Assembly (NCBI RefSeq): GCF_002845275.2
Contig: NZ_CP088149.1
Coordinates: 1,031,501 to 1,095,500 of the forward strand
Length of the DNA stretch: 64,000 nucleotides
From: Pseudomonas sp. S06B 330
Lineage (GTDB): Bacteria; Pseudomonadota; Gammaproteobacteria; Pseudomonadales; Pseudomonadaceae
Direction: 5' to 3'
The notes below the pieces were generated by a model. It had not been told where the DNA came from and did not search any database. It saw only the letters and a list, made by a program, of their open reading frames with translations. A program made the position numbers and the translations under genes. Positions 35,853 to 49,686 of this stretch are shown in pieces (the stretch's first letter is position 1; the number at the start of each line of letters is the position of its first letter).

Positions 35853-36632
35853 TTACGCGTCTGGATGATCGCGCAGGAACACCAGGTTATCCGGCTTCGA
35901 CTGCTCGGCACTGTAGTAGTAGCCCTGTACATCGAACTGCTTGAGCTGCTCGGGATCGTTGATGCGTTCCTGGATCACGAAGCGGCTCATCATGCCGCGG
36001 GCTTTCTTGGCGTAAAAACTGATGATCTTGTACTGGCCATTCTTGAAGTCGCGAAATTCGGTGTTGATGATCCGCGCCTTGAGGGCGTTGCGTTTGACCG
36101 CACTGAAGTATTCGTTGCTGGCCAGGTTCAGCAGCAGGTCGTCACCTTGCTCGGCCAAGGCCTGGTTCAGCCATTCGCTGATGCGCGTGCCCCAGAAGGC
36201 ATACAGGTCCTTACCACGGGCATTGGCCAGCTTGGTGCCCATTTCCAGACGGTAGGGTTGCATCAGGTCCAGCGGACGTAGCAGGCCGTACAGACCCGAG
36301 AGCATGCGCAGGTGGTCCTGGGCGTAGCTGAAGTCGTCTTCACTGAGGCTTTCGGCGTCGAGACCCGTGTATACGTCACCCTTGAAGGCCAGCAACGCCT
36401 GCTTGGCGTTATCGGGGCTGAAGGCCGGGGTCCAGCTGCCGAAGCGCGCGGTGTTGAGGCCGGCGAGCTTGTCGGAGAGGTGCATCAGCTCGCTGATTTG
36501 CGCAGGCGACAGCTCGCGCAGTTGCACGATCAGTTCCTGGGAATCATCCAGGTACTGCGGCTGGGTGTAGCGCTGGGTTACCGGCGGGGTGTCGTAGTCG
36601 AGGGTCTTGGCGGGGGAAATCACCGTCAGCAT
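35853..36632 (-). CDS. yaaA: Peroxide stress protein YaaA
   Basis: The 259-residue DUF328/UPF0246 protein begins with [17 protein letters not shown] and shows the family elements [23 protein letters not shown] (two parts) and [13 protein letters not shown]. In E. coli YaaA limits intracellular free iron and DNA damage during hydrogen peroxide stress. Length is normal. It stands as a single gene divergent from the NodB-like gene. Confidence 0.93.
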   Translation of the reverse strand: MLTVISPAKTLDYDTPPVTQRYTQPQYLDDSQELIVQLRELSPAQISELMHLSDKLAGLNTARFGSWTPAFSPDNAKQALLAFKGDVYTGLDAESLSEDDFSYAQDHLRMLSGLYGLLRPLDLMQPYRLEMGTKLANARGKDLYAFWGTRISEWLNQALAEQGDDLLLNLASNEYFSAVKRNALKARIINTEFRDFKNGQYKIISFYAKKARGMMSRFVIQERINDPEQLKQFDVQGYYYSAEQSKPDNLVFLRDHPDA

Positions 36633-36766
36633 GGGTCAGGCTCCTTGAATCGTGGGACCGATTCTACGGGCCGAGGGCGCTGATCTCCAGCTATGACGTC
36701 GATAGCCACAGACCATCCCGACGCTTGACGTTATAGTGCGCGGCGAGGAAATCGGAGAGTTTGACC

Positions 36767-37891
36767 GTGCGCATTGCTTTTCTACTACTGAGCGGACTAT
36801 TGAGCGTTGCCGTGCAAGCAGCGCCTGTGCCAGTGGCGACCTTCGAGCGCAGCTACTGGCCTGAACAGATCGACAGCCCGGCATTGTTCGATGTGGCCTC
36901 ACGGGCCGAAATTCTCGCCTTCGCTCAAGCCCTGGAGGCCAGCGAAGCGCTCGATGAGTCGGCACTGGCAGCGCGCCTGGGGCTTAAACAGATCAACCTG
37001 GCCTCGATCAATCAAGTGCGTTTGCGCCTGTGGCAACAGTTGTGGCGCAACTATGATCTGGCCCAGCAGAGCTGCGAGCAGGATGCTTCATTCTGTTATG
37101 CCATTGACGGTCAGGCCGAACTGCGTCGGCAGGCGGCGAAGTTCGAAGTGGCCAGCGACTCTTTCTACGCCAGTTGGGCTGAACCCAGTGGCGAGTTTCA
37201 CCAGCGTTACCTGAACGAGCTGCTGCGCAAAGCTGCGTTGTTTCCGCAGACCGCCAGCGAGATCGAGCGTTATTCGGACAGCGAACGCAATGGCGATGAA
37301 CTCAACGACCGGCTGTTCATGCTGACCTTCGACTCAGGCCCAGGCCCGGTCGGCGGCACCGATAGCCTGACCGACTATCTGCGTCGACAGAAGCTCGGCG
37401 CGACCTTCTTCGTGCTCGGCAACAGCCTGCAAATGCGCCGCGACAAGACCTCGCTGGCAGACCTGCGCGCCCTCTACAAAGGCCAGTGCGTGGGGATTCA
37501 AGGTTGGCAGTATCGCTCCCATGGGCAATGGCAGGACTGGCAGCAATCGGTGCTGCGCAGTCAGGCGCGGGTGCAGGCGGACCTGCCCGATCAGTATGTG
37601 CCGCTGTTCAGGCCACCCTATGGCCAGCGCCGTGCCGACAGCGGAGGGTTCTTTGCCAGCCAAGGGCTGCACGTGCTGCTGTGGAACATTGATGCCCAGG
37701 ACCAGGGCGCGCTGAGCGCCGAACAGTCGGCGCAACGGGTGTTGACCCTGATGCTGCTGTGGCGCCGTGGCGTGATTCAGTTTCATGACGTGCAGCCCAA
37801 GGCACAGGACGCTGTGGCCTGGCTGCTGAAACAGACGGCGCAGAGCGGGATTGGCTGGGAAGATTGCCGGCATTACGCGGGCAACATCTGA
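36767..37891 (+). CDS. NodB-like polysaccharide deacetylase family protein, degenerate metal site
   Basis: The 374-residue exported protein has a signal peptide (about 1-19, AVQA-AP), a helical region of about 150 residues and a C-terminal NodB fold (about 180-370). Motif 1 reads TFDSGPG, where the usual second aspartate (a metal ligand) is serine. The usual HxxxH motif 2 is replaced by a region around YRSHGQW with only one histidine. Motif 3 FRPPYGQ is intact. Loss of two metal ligands suggests altered or absent deacetylase activity. The GTG at 36767 is chosen for its GGAGAG site seven bases upstream; TTG 36761 is possible. The substrate is unknown. Confidence 0.82.
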   Translation: MRIAFLLLSGLLSVAVQAAPVPVATFERSYWPEQIDSPALFDVASRAEILAFAQALEASEALDESALAARLGLKQINLASINQVRLRLWQQLWRNYDLAQQSCEQDASFCYAIDGQAELRRQAAKFEVASDSFYASWAEPSGEFHQRYLNELLRKAALFPQTASEIERYSDSERNGDELNDRLFMLTFDSGPGPVGGTDSLTDYLRRQKLGATFFVLGNSLQMRRDKTSLADLRALYKGQCVGIQGWQYRSHGQWQDWQQSVLRSQARVQADLPDQYVPLFRPPYGQRRADSGGFFASQGLHVLLWNIDAQDQGALSAEQSAQRVLTLMLLWRRGVIQFHDVQPKAQDAVAWLLKQTAQSGIGWEDCRHYAGNI

Positions 37892-38232
37892 AATCAGGCT
37901 GAAAACGGCCTGCTCAGCAAGAAAATCTTAAGCGCATTTCATGGGGCTGGATTTATGACTGTAGCGGTGCTTTGACCACAGGCCAAGGTCTAAATGCCAT
38001 GGCGAAAAATAAACTTCAAAAATACGTAAAAATGCTTTTTCCCGTCATGGGTTTTGCGGTATCAAGAAGACAGACCGCCGAACCCTGCATCACAGGTGGC
38101 GTCATTGGGCATCACGCTCTGTGGGCAGCTTCCCTACCGTAACGACGCGGAGCAGGGGAGAACCGGCGGCCACTTCACGGCGCAGCACCGTTTAGGTATT
38201 GCGTCGTATGGCTCCCACAAAGGTGACCGAGT
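37892..38232. other. Intergenic region upstream of phoH-like gene
   Basis: This 341-base stretch has no convincing gene. It contains an AT-richer block at about 37975-38045 that may carry the promoter of the PhoH-like gene, but no -35/-10 pair stands out. A short open frame at 38054-38302 overlaps the real gene in another frame and has no family features. Confidence 0.5.
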
Positions 38233-39627
38233 ATGGATGATCAAGGACGCACCACTTCCTCCAACCAGCCAATCCTTTATGTGCTCGATACCAATGTACT
38301 GATCCACGATCCAAACGCCTTGCTTAACTTCGAGGAGCACCACGTCGCCATCCCGATGACGGTGCTGGAGGAGCTCGACAAGCTCAAGACCGGAAAACAA
38401 ACCATCGCTGCTGAATGTCGCCAGGCCATCCGCCTGATCGACCAGACCCTGGGCGATGCGTCGCCTGCCGATGTCGAGCTGGGCGTACCGATCCAGCGCG
38501 GCAAGAGCGGGCCCAAGGGCTTTCTGTCGATTCTGATGAGCCCGCGCAACGAGCCGAACCGCTTACTGCCGGAAAACCTCAACGACAACATCATCATCAA
38601 CCAGTTGCTGGAACTGCGCAGTCGGCGCAAGGAACTGGACGTGGTGCTGGTGACCAAAGACATCAACATGCGCCTCAAGGCCCGCGCCTGTGGGATCGCG
38701 GCCGAGGACTACAGTACTGACCAACTGGTTGACGACGTATCGCTGCTGTCCAAGGGCTATCATAGCGTTACCGGTTCGTTCTGGGACCGGGTCAGCAAAG
38801 TCGAAACCCGTCAGGACCATGGTCGCACCTGGCATCGGGTGCAGATGATCGACAACCTGCCTGCGGTGCACATCAACGAGTTCATCATTGATGAGCAGGG
38901 CTTCGTCGGCTGGATCAAGGGCATCAAGGAAGACGAGCTGCTGCTACTCGACCTGCACCAGGAGCCGCTGTTGCACCAGGAAGCCTGGGGCCTGAAACCG
39001 CGCGACATTCATCAGAGCCTGGCGTTGTTTGCACTGCTCGATCCGGACATTCACCTGGTCAACCTGACCGGTGCTGCCGGCTCCGGTAAAACTATCCTGG
39101 CCTTGGCTGCGGCCATTGAGCAGACCATGGTCAGCAAGCGCTACCGGCGCATCATTGCCACCCGCAGCGTGCAGGGGCTGGATCAGGAGATCGGCTTCCT
39201 GCCGGGTACCGAAGCAGAAAAAATGGAGCCCTGGCTGGGGGCCATCACCGACAACCTCGAAGCGTTGCACATGGATGATGAAAACACCCATGGCAGTGTC
39301 GATTACATCCTTGAACGGGTGCCGCTGCAGTTCAAGTCGCTGAACTACATTCGCGGTCGCAGCTTCCAGCAGAGCCTGATCCTGATCGACGAATGCCAGA
39401 ACCTCACCCCGCACCAGATGAAAACCATCATCACCCGTGCCGGTACCGGTTCGAAAGTGATCTGCCTGGGTAACCTGGCGCAGATCGATACCCCTTACCT
39501 GTCCGCCACCAGCTCCGGCCTGACCTACCTGACCGAGCGTTTCAAGGATTTCCCCAACGGAGTGCACATCACCCTGCAGGGTGTGCCACGGTCGATTCTG
39601 GCCGAATACGCCGAATCGCACCTGTAA
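38233..39627 (+). CDS. PIN-PhoH fusion ATPase (YlaK-type)
   Basis: The 464-residue protein has an N-terminal PIN nuclease-like domain (LDTNVLIHDP at residues 18-27, further acidic residues near 60 and 145) joined to a PhoH P-loop ATPase with Walker A GAAGSGKT near 283 and Walker B LIDECQNLT near 384. PIN-PhoH proteins are implicated in RNA unwinding and cleavage. It is a single gene closed by a strong terminator. Its cellular role in Pseudomonas is not established. Confidence 0.9.
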   Translation: MDDQGRTTSSNQPILYVLDTNVLIHDPNALLNFEEHHVAIPMTVLEELDKLKTGKQTIAAECRQAIRLIDQTLGDASPADVELGVPIQRGKSGPKGFLSILMSPRNEPNRLLPENLNDNIIINQLLELRSRRKELDVVLVTKDINMRLKARACGIAAEDYSTDQLVDDVSLLSKGYHSVTGSFWDRVSKVETRQDHGRTWHRVQMIDNLPAVHINEFIIDEQGFVGWIKGIKEDELLLLDLHQEPLLHQEAWGLKPRDIHQSLALFALLDPDIHLVNLTGAAGSGKTILALAAAIEQTMVSKRYRRIIATRSVQGLDQEIGFLPGTEAEKMEPWLGAITDNLEALHMDDENTHGSVDYILERVPLQFKSLNYIRGRSFQQSLILIDECQNLTPHQMKTIITRAGTGSKVICLGNLAQIDTPYLSATSSGLTYLTERFKDFPNGVHITLQGVPRSILAEYAESHL

Positions 39628-39637
39628 CCCTCAATCA

Positions 39638-39666
39638 CCGGGCGGCCATGCCGCCCGGCTTTTTTT
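39638..39666 (+). terminator. Rho-independent terminator after phoH-like gene
   Basis: CCGGGCGG/CCGCCCGG stem with a five-base loop is followed by a run of seven T, eleven bases after the stop. Confidence 0.9.
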
Positions 39667-39724
39667 CGCTGCGATATCCTGACCCTAGGGTTTACACTCT
39701 TTGCTCCTGAACAGGAGGAAGGCT

Positions 39725-40201
39725 GTGCTGACTCATCTCGATTCCCAAGGTCGCGCCAATATGGTCGACGTTACCGAAAAAGCTGTGACCTCGCGTGAGG
39801 CGGTGGCTGAAGCGCGGGTGCGCATGCTCCCCGAAACCCTGAAGATGATTGTCGATGGCGAGCACCCGAAGGGTGATGTCTTCGCTGTGGCGCGTATTGC
39901 CGGTATCCAGGCAGCGAAAAAGACCAGTGACCTGATCCCGCTGTGCCACCCGTTGCTGCTGACCAGCGTCAAGGTCGAGCTCAGTGCCGAAGGCAATGAC
40001 ACCGTCTACATCGTTGCCCGTTGCAAGCTGGCCGGGCAGACCGGCGTGGAAATGGAAGCGCTGACCGCTGCCAGTGTCACTGCGCTGACCATTTACGATA
40101 TGTGCAAGGCAGTTGATCGCGGCATGATCATCGATGGCGTGCGCGTGCTGGAAAAGCTCGGCGGCAAGAGCGGCCATTACCAGGCGGATGACGTGAAATG
40201 A
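39725..40201 (+). CDS. moaC: Cyclic pyranopterin monophosphate synthase
   Basis: This 158-residue MoaC turns the GTP-derived 3',8-cyclo intermediate into cyclic pyranopterin monophosphate in molybdenum cofactor synthesis. The [18 protein letters not shown] active-site segment and the FDMCKAVD-like [11 protein letters not shown] segment are present. The GTG at 39725 is chosen because AGGAGG lies five bases upstream and [16 protein letters not shown] is the usual MoaC start. Its stop overlaps the moaD start (ATGA). Confidence 0.96.
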   Translation: MLTHLDSQGRANMVDVTEKAVTSREAVAEARVRMLPETLKMIVDGEHPKGDVFAVARIAGIQAAKKTSDLIPLCHPLLLTSVKVELSAEGNDTVYIVARCKLAGQTGVEMEALTAASVTALTIYDMCKAVDRGMIIDGVRVLEKLGGKSGHYQADDVK

Positions 40202-40443
40202 GCATTAAGGTGATGTATTTCGCCCGTTACCGGGAAGCCCTGGGAATGGATAGCGAGAAGCTTGAAGGTGAGTTCGCGACGCTGGACGACGTGCGCATTG
40301 CGTTGCTCACGAAGGGCGGCAAGTACGAAGTTCTGAGCGAACAAAACCTGATGTGCGCGCGTAACGAAGAGCTGTGCAAGCTCGACGAAGCGGTAGTCGA
40401 CGGCGACGAAGTCGCGTTCTTTCCGCCCGTGACCGGAGGCTGA
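40198..40443 (+). CDS. moaD: Molybdopterin synthase small subunit
   Basis: This 81-residue ubiquitin-fold sulfur carrier ends in the GG motif (VTGG) that is adenylated and thiocarboxylated. It partners with MoaE, encoded one base after its stop. Length and the FFPPVTGG tail are diagnostic. Confidence 0.95.
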   Translation: MSIKVMYFARYREALGMDSEKLEGEFATLDDVRIALLTKGGKYEVLSEQNLMCARNEELCKLDEAVVDGDEVAFFPPVTGG

Positions 40444-40444
40444 G

Positions 40445-40891
40445 ATGAGCGTTCGAGTCCAGACCCAGGCGTTTGATCCGGGTGTTGAGGTCAATGCCAT
40501 GCATGCCGCCAATGTCGGCGTCGGCGCGGTAGTCGGCTTTGTTGGCTATGTGCGTGACTTCAATGATGGTCAGGAAGTGGCCGGGATGCTTCTGGAACAT
40601 TACCCGGGGATGACCGAAAAGGCACTGGCCAAGATCGTCGTTGAGGCTGAGCAGCGTTGGCCGCTGCTCAAGGTCGAGGTGCTGCATCGTATTGGCGCGC
40701 TTGAGCCGGGTGAACCGATTGTCTTTGTTGGTGTGGCCAGCGCCCATCGTCAGGCAGCGTTCGATGCCTGCAATTTCATCATGGACTACCTCAAAACCCG
40801 CGCGCCGTTCTGGAAGAAAGAACAGACAGGCGACGGCCCGCGTTGGGTTGAAGGCAAGCAGAGTGACGAAGACGCCGCCGGGCGTTGGTAG
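40445..40891 (+). CDS. moaE: Molybdopterin synthase catalytic subunit
   Basis: The 148-residue MoaE converts precursor Z to molybdopterin with MoaD. Family elements are VGYVRDFNDG near 30, LEHYPGMTEKAL near 50, the HRQAAFDACNFIMDYLKTRAPFWKKE stretch (in parts) carrying the active-site lysines, and the terminal RWVEG. It ends the moaCDE operon, and a REPIN follows. Confidence 0.95.
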   Translation: MSVRVQTQAFDPGVEVNAMHAANVGVGAVVGFVGYVRDFNDGQEVAGMLLEHYPGMTEKALAKIVVEAEQRWPLLKVEVLHRIGALEPGEPIVFVGVASAHRQAAFDACNFIMDYLKTRAPFWKKEQTGDGPRWVEGKQSDEDAAGRW

Positions 40892-40897
40892 GCAATT

Positions 40898-41012
40898 TGT
40901 AGCCGCTGCCGACAGGCTGCGATCGGCTGCGAAGCAGTCGTCATCCAGTCACTATGATGGGCCTGAATAACGGCCGTTATACGCCCGATCGCAGCCTGTC
41001 GGCAGCGGCTAC
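40898..41012. repeat. REPIN copy 2, GCTGCCG-CAGGCTGCGATCG family
   Basis: Perfect inverted arms of about 28 bases (GTAGCCGCTGCCGACAGGCT...CGATCGG) flank a roughly 58-base centre that includes AACGGCCGTT. Copy 3 has the same layout with arm variant GCCGCCAGGC, and both arms of each copy match, so paired changes have been kept. It lies between moaE and the binding-protein gene. Confidence 0.9.
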
Positions 41013-41058
41013 GGCACTGTACTTCGATGTTGTATTTTTATACGGAAAAGTCCAGTAT

Positions 41059-41083
41059 GGAATTATAAGTACAAAATAATTCC
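41059..41083. promoter_or_regulatory. Inverted repeat upstream of binding-protein gene (candidate operator)
   Basis: Perfect arms GGAATTAT/ATAATTCC around nine bases. It lies about 70 bases before the start of the amino-acid binding protein gene and shares ACAAAATA with the dauB promoter region at 44764-44777. DauR is the local candidate regulator; the assignment is inferred. Confidence 0.45.
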
Positions 41084-41154
41084 AGGCCGACCCGTGCCTC
41101 CCCTTTCCCTCTGTCTTGCAACACACCTCCAACAACGAGCGAGAGAGACCCAGC

Positions 41155-41931
41155 ATGAAGAAGTTCACCCTGATCAGCGGTCTGGCCCTGAGCCTGTTGG
41201 CCAGCAGCAGCCTGTTCGCCGCCGAGAAAACCTTGCGCATTGGCATTGAAGCCGCCTATCCCCCCTTCGCCTCGAAAAACGACAAAGGTGAGATCGTCGG
41301 CTTCGACTACGACATCGGCAACGCTTTATGCGCGCAGATGCAGGTCAAGTGTGCATGGACCGAGGTGGAGTTCGATGGCCTGATCCCGTCGTTGAAAGTG
41401 AAGAAGATCGACGCCGCACTGTCGTCGATGACCATCACTGACGAGCGCAAGAAGTCGGTGGATTTCACCCACAAGTACTACTTCACCTCGTCGCGGCTGG
41501 TGATGAAGAAGGGCGCGGTGGTCGATGACCAGTATGCCGCCCTCAAGGGCAAGACCGTCGGTGTGCAGCGCGCCACCACCACCGATCGCTATGCCACTGA
41601 AGTGCTCGAACCCAAAGGCATTACCATCAAGCGCTACAGCAACAACGAAGAAATCTACATGGACCTGGCATCCGGTCGCGTTGATGCGATTTTCGCCGAT
41701 ACCATTCCGCTGGATGACTTCCTGTCGATGCCGCGCGGCGCGGACTATGCCTTCACCGGTCCCGAGCTCAAAGACCCGAAATACGTCGGTGAAGGCGCCG
41801 GCATCGCGGTACGCAAGGGCAATGGCGAACTGGTCAGCCAGCTCAACAGCGCCATCGACGCACTGCGGGCCAATGGCGAGTATCAAAAGATCCAGTCGAA
41901 GTACTTCAAGTCCGACATCTACGGCGATTGA
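41155..41931 (+). CDS. Periplasmic basic amino acid binding protein (SBP family 3)
   Basis: The 258-residue protein has a signal peptide (about 1-22, ending LFAA) and an SBP_bac_3 domain with the signature [18 protein letters not shown] near residue 50. The composition resembles lysine/arginine/ornithine binding proteins. No permease or ATPase gene is adjacent, so it must use components encoded elsewhere. It lies beside the dauRAB D-arginine genes, an arrangement I recall from P. aeruginosa, which points to basic amino acids as ligands. Confidence 0.9.
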   Translation: MKKFTLISGLALSLLASSSLFAAEKTLRIGIEAAYPPFASKNDKGEIVGFDYDIGNALCAQMQVKCAWTEVEFDGLIPSLKVKKIDAALSSMTITDERKKSVDFTHKYYFTSSRLVMKKGAVVDDQYAALKGKTVGVQRATTTDRYATEVLEPKGITIKRYSNNEEIYMDLASGRVDAIFADTIPLDDFLSMPRGADYAFTGPELKDPKYVGEGAGIAVRKGNGELVSQLNSAIDALRANGEYQKIQSKYFKSDIYGD

Positions 41932-41957
41932 TCGCCGCGCTCAAGGCCTGGAGCGAT

Positions 41958-42584
41958 TCAGGCCTTGAGTTCCTTCAGGTGTTTGTACACCGTCGCCCGC
42001 CCCATCCCCAGCACATTGGCCACGTAGTTGGCCGCACTCTTGCCCTTGAAGGCGCCTTCGGCGTGCAGGGCTAGCACCAGTTCACGTTTGTGCTCGCGGG
42101 TCAGCAGGTTCAGGCTCAGCTGGCGCTGACGCAGCCAGTTGTTGAGAAAGGTGTTGATACGCTCCTGCCAGTCGTCGCGAAACAGCGCATCAGGCTGGGG
42201 GATCAGCTTGCTCGGCGACAGGAACAGGTCCAGTGCGGCTTTGGCGTTCTCGAACAGGGAAATGTTCAGGTTGATGCACAGCACCGCCAGTGGCGTGCCA
42301 GCCTCATTGCGCAATACGGTACTCAGTGAACGGATTTTTTGCCCGTCCCAGTTGAGCTTCTCGTAGGGGCCGATGTTGGTTTCCTCGGTGCCGGTCTCAA
42401 GCATGTCTTCCAGCGCCGCATCATCACCAATCTCACGTTTGGACAGGTTATTGGCGATGTAGTCGATCTTCTGGCTGCGCAGGTCGTGCAGCACCACCTC
42501 GGCGTGGGGAAAGAACAGGGTAGCAATGGCATCGGCGATGGCCCGGTAATTGTCCAGGGCAGGGTCGCGGCGAGGTGTCGACAT
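41958..42584 (-). CDS. dauR: YheO-like PAS/HTH transcriptional regulator, DauR
   Basis: The 208-residue regulator has an N-terminal YheO-like PAS domain (about 10-125; VVLHDLRSQKIDYIANNLSKRE in parts) and a C-terminal helix-turn-helix (KSAANYVANVLGMGRATVYKHLKEL). In P. aeruginosa DauR represses dauBA and responds to D-arginine or D-lysine. The assignment rests on domains plus its place directly downstream of dauA and dauB on the same strand. Confidence 0.85.
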   Translation of the reverse strand: MSTPRRDPALDNYRAIADAIATLFFPHAEVVLHDLRSQKIDYIANNLSKREIGDDAALEDMLETGTEETNIGPYEKLNWDGQKIRSLSTVLRNEAGTPLAVLCINLNISLFENAKAALDLFLSPSKLIPQPDALFRDDWQERINTFLNNWLRQRQLSLNLLTREHKRELVLALHAEGAFKGKSAANYVANVLGMGRATVYKHLKELKA

Positions 42585-42658
42585 TCAGGCAGGCTCCAGG
42601 CGGTGTCAGCGCCCTTGGCACAAGGGCGCTGCGAGTGTGCCGCAATCGCGGCGAGGCG

Positions 42659-44750
<2,092 letters not shown>

Positions 44751-44763
44751 ACGAGACTCCAAA

Positions 44764-44806
44764 TAAACTATTTTGTCTATTATGGACTCTTTGTATATTT
44801 GGGCAA
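44764..44806 (-). promoter_or_regulatory. Candidate dauBAR promoter and operator
   Basis: On the minus strand TTGCCC (44806-44801), 16 bases, CATAAT (44784-44779) resembles a sigma-70 promoter. An AT-rich GACAAAATAGTTTA block (44777-44764) overlaps the start region and resembles TACAAAATAATTCC upstream of the binding protein gene at 41070-41083. Confidence 0.4.
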
Positions 44807-44825
44807 TATCGTTGGTCTGAAAATG

Positions 44826-44862
44826 CAAAAGGCACCGAGGGACGAGCCCGCGGTGCCTTTTT
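44826..44862. terminator. Bidirectional-looking terminator near helicase 3' end
   Basis: GGCACCG/CGGTGCC stem with a 13-base loop, T5 on the plus strand and TTTTGCATTTT on the minus strand. It lies 14 bases past the stop of the minus-strand helicase and ahead of the dauB promoter. Confidence 0.75.
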
Positions 44863-44875
44863 CACCCACGCGCAA

Positions 44876-46312
<1,437 letters not shown>

Positions 46313-46408
46313 CTCATCAATTGGTTAAGGAATGTACGCCGGCCAGTGTAATGCAAGAAACGGGCGCGGCGTAGTGGATTGCACTGACAACTACAGGGAA
46401 GTCTTCTT

Positions 46409-47401
<993 letters not shown>

Positions 47402-48430
47402 ATGAAGATGTTGAAATCCACCCTGGCAGTGGTTACCGCTGCTACCGTGCTGGGTATCAGTGGTATCGCACAAGCCGGTGCGACCCTGGATGCCGTGCAG
47501 AAAAAGGGCTTCGTTCAGTGTGGCGTCAGTGATGGCTTGCCGGGCTTCTCGGTTCCGGATGCCAAGGGCAACATCGTCGGTATCGACGCCGACGTCTGCC
47601 GCGCAGTAGCCGCGGCGGTGTTTGGCGATGCTACCAAGGTCAAATTCAGCCAGCTCAATGCCAAGGAGCGCTTCACCGCGCTGCAGTCCGGCGAAGTCGA
47701 CGTGCTGTCGCGTAACACCACCTGGACCAGCTCGCGTGACGCTGGCATGGGCCTGGTGTTCGCCGGTGTTACCTACTATGACGGCATCGGCTTTCTGGTT
47801 AACAAAAAGCTTGGTGTTTCCAGCGCTAAAGAGCTGGACGGTGCAACCATCTGCATCCAGGCCGGTACCACTACCGAGCTCAACGTCTCCGACTACTTCC
47901 GCGCCAATGGCCTGAAGTACACCCCGATCACCTTCGACACCTCCGACGAAAGCGCCAAGTCGCTGGAGTCCGGCCGTTGCGACGTGCTGACGTCGGACAA
48001 GTCGCAGCTTTACGCACAGCGCTCCAAGCTGGCGGCCCCGGCCGACTACGTGGTACTGCCAGAAACCATTTCCAAGGAACCGCTGGGCCCAGTGGTACGC
48101 AAAGGCGATGAAGAGTGGTTCAGCATCGTCAAGTGGACCCTGTTCGCCATGCTCAATGCCGAAGAAATGGGCGTCACCTCGAAGAACGTCGAGGCCGAAG
48201 CCAAGTCCACCAAAAACCCTGACGTGGCCCGTATGCTCGGCGCCGACGGTGAGTACGGCAAGGACCTCAAGCTGCCTAAGGACTGGGTTGTGCAGATCGT
48301 CAAGCAGGTCGGCAACTACGGCGAAGTCTTCGAGAAGAACCTGGGTAAGGAAACCCCGCTGCAGATCGATCGCGGTCTGAACGCCCTGTGGAACAACGGC
48401 GGCATCCAGTACGCACCACCCGTGCGCTGA
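47402..48430 (+). CDS. aapJ: General L-amino acid ABC transporter binding protein
   Basis: The 342-residue periplasmic protein has a signal peptide (about 1-24, ending AQAG) and an SBP family 3 domain with LDAVQKKGFVQCGVSDGLPGFS at the start and an RNTTWTSSRDAGMGL segment near 98. Size (longer than the usual 260) and sequence fit AapJ, the binding protein of a broad-range L-amino acid importer. The ribosome site GGAGG lies just upstream. It leads the aapJQMP operon. Confidence 0.95.
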   Translation: MKMLKSTLAVVTAATVLGISGIAQAGATLDAVQKKGFVQCGVSDGLPGFSVPDAKGNIVGIDADVCRAVAAAVFGDATKVKFSQLNAKERFTALQSGEVDVLSRNTTWTSSRDAGMGLVFAGVTYYDGIGFLVNKKLGVSSAKELDGATICIQAGTTTELNVSDYFRANGLKYTPITFDTSDESAKSLESGRCDVLTSDKSQLYAQRSKLAAPADYVVLPETISKEPLGPVVRKGDEEWFSIVKWTLFAMLNAEEMGVTSKNVEAEAKSTKNPDVARMLGADGEYGKDLKLPKDWVVQIVKQVGNYGEVFEKNLGKETPLQIDRGLNALWNNGGIQYAPPVR

Positions 48431-48497
48431 TGGCTACACCCTGTGGCGGCGAACGGCCGCCGCAGGGTGTTCGGTTCCCTTTTTTCCGGGGCATTAC

Positions 48498-49676
48498 ATG
48501 CAAAATTCAATCGGCGCACCCAAGGGCCTGTCCCTGAGCGATCCACGTGTGCGTGCGTGGCTATTTCAGATTCTCACTATTGTCTTTGTGGTCGGCCTGG
48601 GCTGGTACTTGTTCCACAACACCCAGACCAACCTGCAGCACCGGGGCATCACCTCGGGTTTCGACTTTCTTGAACGTAGTGCTGGTTTTGGTATCGCCCA
48701 ACACCTGATCTCCTACACCGAGCAGGACAGTTATGCCCGGGTGTTCGTCATCGGTTTGCTCAACACGCTGCTGGTGACCTTTATCGGCATCATCTTCGCG
48801 ACCCTGCTGGGGTTCATCATCGGTGTGGCCCGTTTGTCACCGAACTGGATGATCAACAAGCTGGCCACGGTGTATGTCGAGACTTTCCGTAACATCCCAC
48901 CGCTGTTGCAGATCCTGTTCTGGTACTTCGCAGTGTTCCTGACCCTGCCGGGACCGCGGGGCAGTATCAACATCAATGACGCGTTCTTTATCAGCAACCG
49001 CGGCGTGAACATGCCCGGTGCTTCCATGGCCGAAGGATTCTGGCCATTTGTCGTCAGCCTGGCACTGGCGATCATCGCCATTGTGCTGATGGTACGTCTG
49101 GCCAACCGGCGCTTTGAGGCCTCGGGCGAGCCGTTTCACAAGTTCTGGGTTGGGTTGTTTCTGTTTTTCGGGATACCGGCGCTGAGTGTGTTGATGTTCG
49201 GTAGCCCCGTTCACTGGGAAATACCGCAACTCAAAGGCTTCAACTTTGTCGGCGGCTGGGTGTTGATCCCGGAGCTGCTGGCCCTGACGTTGGCCCTGAC
49301 CATTTACACCGCAGCCTTTATCGCTGAAATCGTGCGCTCGGGGATTCGCTCGGTCAGCTACGGCCAGACCGAGGCGGCCCGCTCGCTGGGCCTGCGTGAA
49401 GGGCCGACGCTGCGCAAGGTGATTATCCCTCAGGCGCTGCGGGTGATCATTCCACCGTTAACCAGCCAGTACCTGAACCTGGCGAAGAACTCGTCGCTGG
49501 CGGCCGGTATCGGCTACCCGGAGATGGTGTCGTTGTTTGCGGGGACCGTGCTCAACCAGACCGGTCAGGCGATCGAAGTGATTGCCATCACCATGAGCGT
49601 CTACCTGGCGATCAGCATCAGCATTTCCCTGCTGATGAACTGGTACAACAAGCGCATTGCGCTGATCGAGCGGTGA
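48498..49676 (+). CDS. aapQ: General L-amino acid ABC transporter permease AapQ
   Basis: The 392-residue permease has about eight helices and the His/Glu/Gln-type permease family signature ETFRNIPPLLQILFWY near residue 128 plus the EAA-like loop SYGQTEAARSLGLREGPTLRKVIIPQAL (in parts) near 290-317. The long N-terminal extension relative to HisQ-type permeases is normal for AapQ. It follows aapJ by 67 bp. Confidence 0.95.
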   Translation: MQNSIGAPKGLSLSDPRVRAWLFQILTIVFVVGLGWYLFHNTQTNLQHRGITSGFDFLERSAGFGIAQHLISYTEQDSYARVFVIGLLNTLLVTFIGIIFATLLGFIIGVARLSPNWMINKLATVYVETFRNIPPLLQILFWYFAVFLTLPGPRGSININDAFFISNRGVNMPGASMAEGFWPFVVSLALAIIAIVLMVRLANRRFEASGEPFHKFWVGLFLFFGIPALSVLMFGSPVHWEIPQLKGFNFVGGWVLIPELLALTLALTIYTAAFIAEIVRSGIRSVSYGQTEAARSLGLREGPTLRKVIIPQALRVIIPPLTSQYLNLAKNSSLAAGIGYPEMVSLFAGTVLNQTGQAIEVIAITMSVYLAISISISLLMNWYNKRIALIER

Positions 49677-49686
49677 GGACACGCGC

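Noticed and set aside
37334..37873. A minus-strand frame opposite the NodB-like gene
   Set aside because: Antisense shadow without domain features.
38054..38302. A small gene ahead of the PIN-PhoH gene
   Set aside because: It overlaps the real start in another frame and shows no conserved features.
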